This document shows, piece after piece, positions 4,447 through 5,364 of a DNA stretch of 5,364 bases (its first letter is position 1; the number at the start of each line of letters is the position of its first letter). The position numbers were made by a program, and so were the translations under genes. Location of the stretch: assembly GCA_913060595.1 (NCBI GenBank), contig CAJXSA010000279.1, forward strand, positions 1 through 5,364. Direction: 5' to 3'. This DNA comes from an uncultured Ignavibacteria bacterium. GTDB lineage: Bacteria; Bacteroidota; Ignavibacteria; SZUA-365. Below the pieces are notes generated by a model. The model ran no database searches. It saw only the letters and a program-made list of their open reading frames with translations, and was not told the DNA's origin.

Positions 4447-5364
4447 ATGCGACTTGTTTTCATGGGCACGCCGGACTTCGCCGTGCCGTCCCTCCGCCAT
4501 CTGCATGAAGCGGGACACGATATTGCCGCCGTTGTGACGGCGCCCGACCGCAAACGCGGACGGGGACAGAAGGTTTCATACACGCCTGTCAAGGAATACG
4601 CACTCGCGCATCGCATCCCCGTGCTGCAGCCCGAATCGCTGAAGGATGCGGCCTTCGCCGCCGATCTGCGTGCTTGCGAAGCGGACTGCTTCGTCATCGT
4701 CGCTTTCCGCATTTTGCCCGAGGACGTGTTCAGCATTCCCCCGCAGGGCAGCTTCAATCTCCATGCCTCCTTGCTGCCGCGCTATCGCGGCGCCGCACCC
4801 ATCAACTGGGCGCTTATCAACGGCGAGCGCGAAAGCGGCGTGACCACGTTCTTTCTCAAGCGCAAGGTCGATACCGGCGGCATCATCCTGCAGGAGCGTG
4901 TCCCCGTTGATGAAGACATGACGGCGGGTGAACTGCATGACGTGCTCGCTGACGTCGGTGCCGAGGTTGTCGTGCGCACCGTGCAGATGATCGCCGACGG
5001 AACTGCGGAGGTTCGATCCCAGGACGACACGCTGGCGACGCCCGCGCCGAAAATTTTCCGCGACACCTGCGCCATCGACTGGACGCAGTCCGCACGCACG
5101 GTGCATGACCATGTTCGCGGGCTCAGTCCCTATCCCGCCGCCTGGACCACGCTTGACGGCGCGCAGATGCAGATACTCGGCACGCGTGTGGCGGAAGAGG
5201 AATCTTCAGGTCGTCCGGGAGAGATCATGCGCGAGTCCGATGTCCTGCGCGTGCAGTGCGGCCGGGGCAGTCTTCATGTGCATGAAATCAAACCCGAAGG
5301 CCGCCGGCGCATGACCGTGGCAGAGTATCTCAGGGGACATGTGGTGGAGGATGGGGCGATGTTC
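4447..5364 (+). CDS. fmt: Methionyl-tRNA formyltransferase, lacking only the extreme C terminus at the window edge
   Basis: The first 306 residues are seen of an enzyme usually about 310-320 long; the frame is open at the right edge. It transfers formyl from 10-formyltetrahydrofolate to Met on initiator tRNA in the cytosol. The N terminus 'MRLVFMGTPDFAVP' is diagnostic. The loop 'PDRKRGRGQKVSYTPVK' (33-49) matches the tRNA-acceptor-binding loop. The catalytic residues are N104, H106 and D142 ('FNLHASLLPRYRGAAP' and 'KVDTGGI'). The C-terminal domain starts around residue 205 and has 'VRGLSPYPAAWT' (224-235). GGGGAG (4435-4440) lies 6 nt before the ATG. It follows def by 26 nt with no terminator between, so the two are probably co-transcribed and translationally matched. 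The 'AFRILP' stretch (87-92) looks like Bacteroidota/Chlorobi Fmt. Confidence 0.97.
   Translation, partial: MRLVFMGTPDFAVPSLRHLHEAGHDIAAVVTAPDRKRGRGQKVSYTPVKEYALAHRIPVLQPESLKDAAFAADLRACEADCFVIVAFRILPEDVFSIPPQGSFNLHASLLPRYRGAAPINWALINGERESGVTTFFLKRKVDTGGIILQERVPVDEDMTAGELHDVLADVGAEVVVRTVQMIADGTAEVRSQDDTLATPAPKIFRDTCAIDWTQSARTVHDHVRGLSPYPAAWTTLDGAQMQILGTRVAEEESSGRPGEIMRESDVLRVQCGRGSLHVHEIKPEGRRRMTVAEYLRGHVVEDGAMF

Noticed and set aside
4576..5112. Minus-strand open frame of 178 codons within fmt.
   Set aside because: It is a shadow of fmt, with no motif or ribosome site, and lies antisense to conserved catalytic regions.

Overview
The window is an ordinary GC-rich bacterial chromosomal segment, tightly packed with seven protein genes. 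No RNA gene, CRISPR array, insertion sequence or phage gene is visible. The best taxonomic hint is Fmt, whose 'AFRILP' then 'NLHASLLP' region reads like Bacteroidota/Chlorobi-type enzymes. Several starts carry strong AGGAGG-type ribosome sites and there are sigma70-like promoter hexamers, which are not typical of classical Bacteroidota. I therefore suspect a GC-rich, deep-branching member of that broad group, with low confidence.

Layout. 1-468 (-): the first 156 residues of an exported UshA-type 5'-nucleotidase/metallophosphatase, running off the left edge. 469-751: a 283-bp divergent intergenic region with a candidate promoter for each side, a dyad over the leftward promoter and a small leader hairpin. 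752-1156 (+): a small four-helix membrane protein resembling the VanZ family. 1159-1743 (-): an unrecognised exported, possibly lipid-anchored protein with a C-terminal hydrophobic helix, convergent with the VanZ-like gene at a 2-bp gap. 1744-1908: a divergent region with a good leftward promoter and a clear rightward intrinsic terminator just upstream of the next gene. 1909-2925 (+): a pirin-family bicupin protein. 2947-3735 (-): an SDR-fold oxidoreductase that lacks the catalytic Tyr and Lys. 3736-3859: an AT-rich divergent spacer with a 9-bp leader hairpin. 3860-4420 (+) def and 4447-5364 (+) fmt (its last residues lie beyond the right edge) form an operon.

How the genes work together. Only def and fmt have a clear joint function: Fmt formylates initiator Met-tRNA and Def removes the formyl group from nascent proteins. 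The other genes are single units in divergent or convergent arrangement, with no sign of a shared pathway.

I found no convincing undescribed multi-gene system. The points most worth a second look are the SDR with Ser and Arg in place of the catalytic Tyr and Lys, the terminator plus ribosome-site hairpin ahead of the pirin gene, the def leader hairpin, and the unrecognised exported protein.
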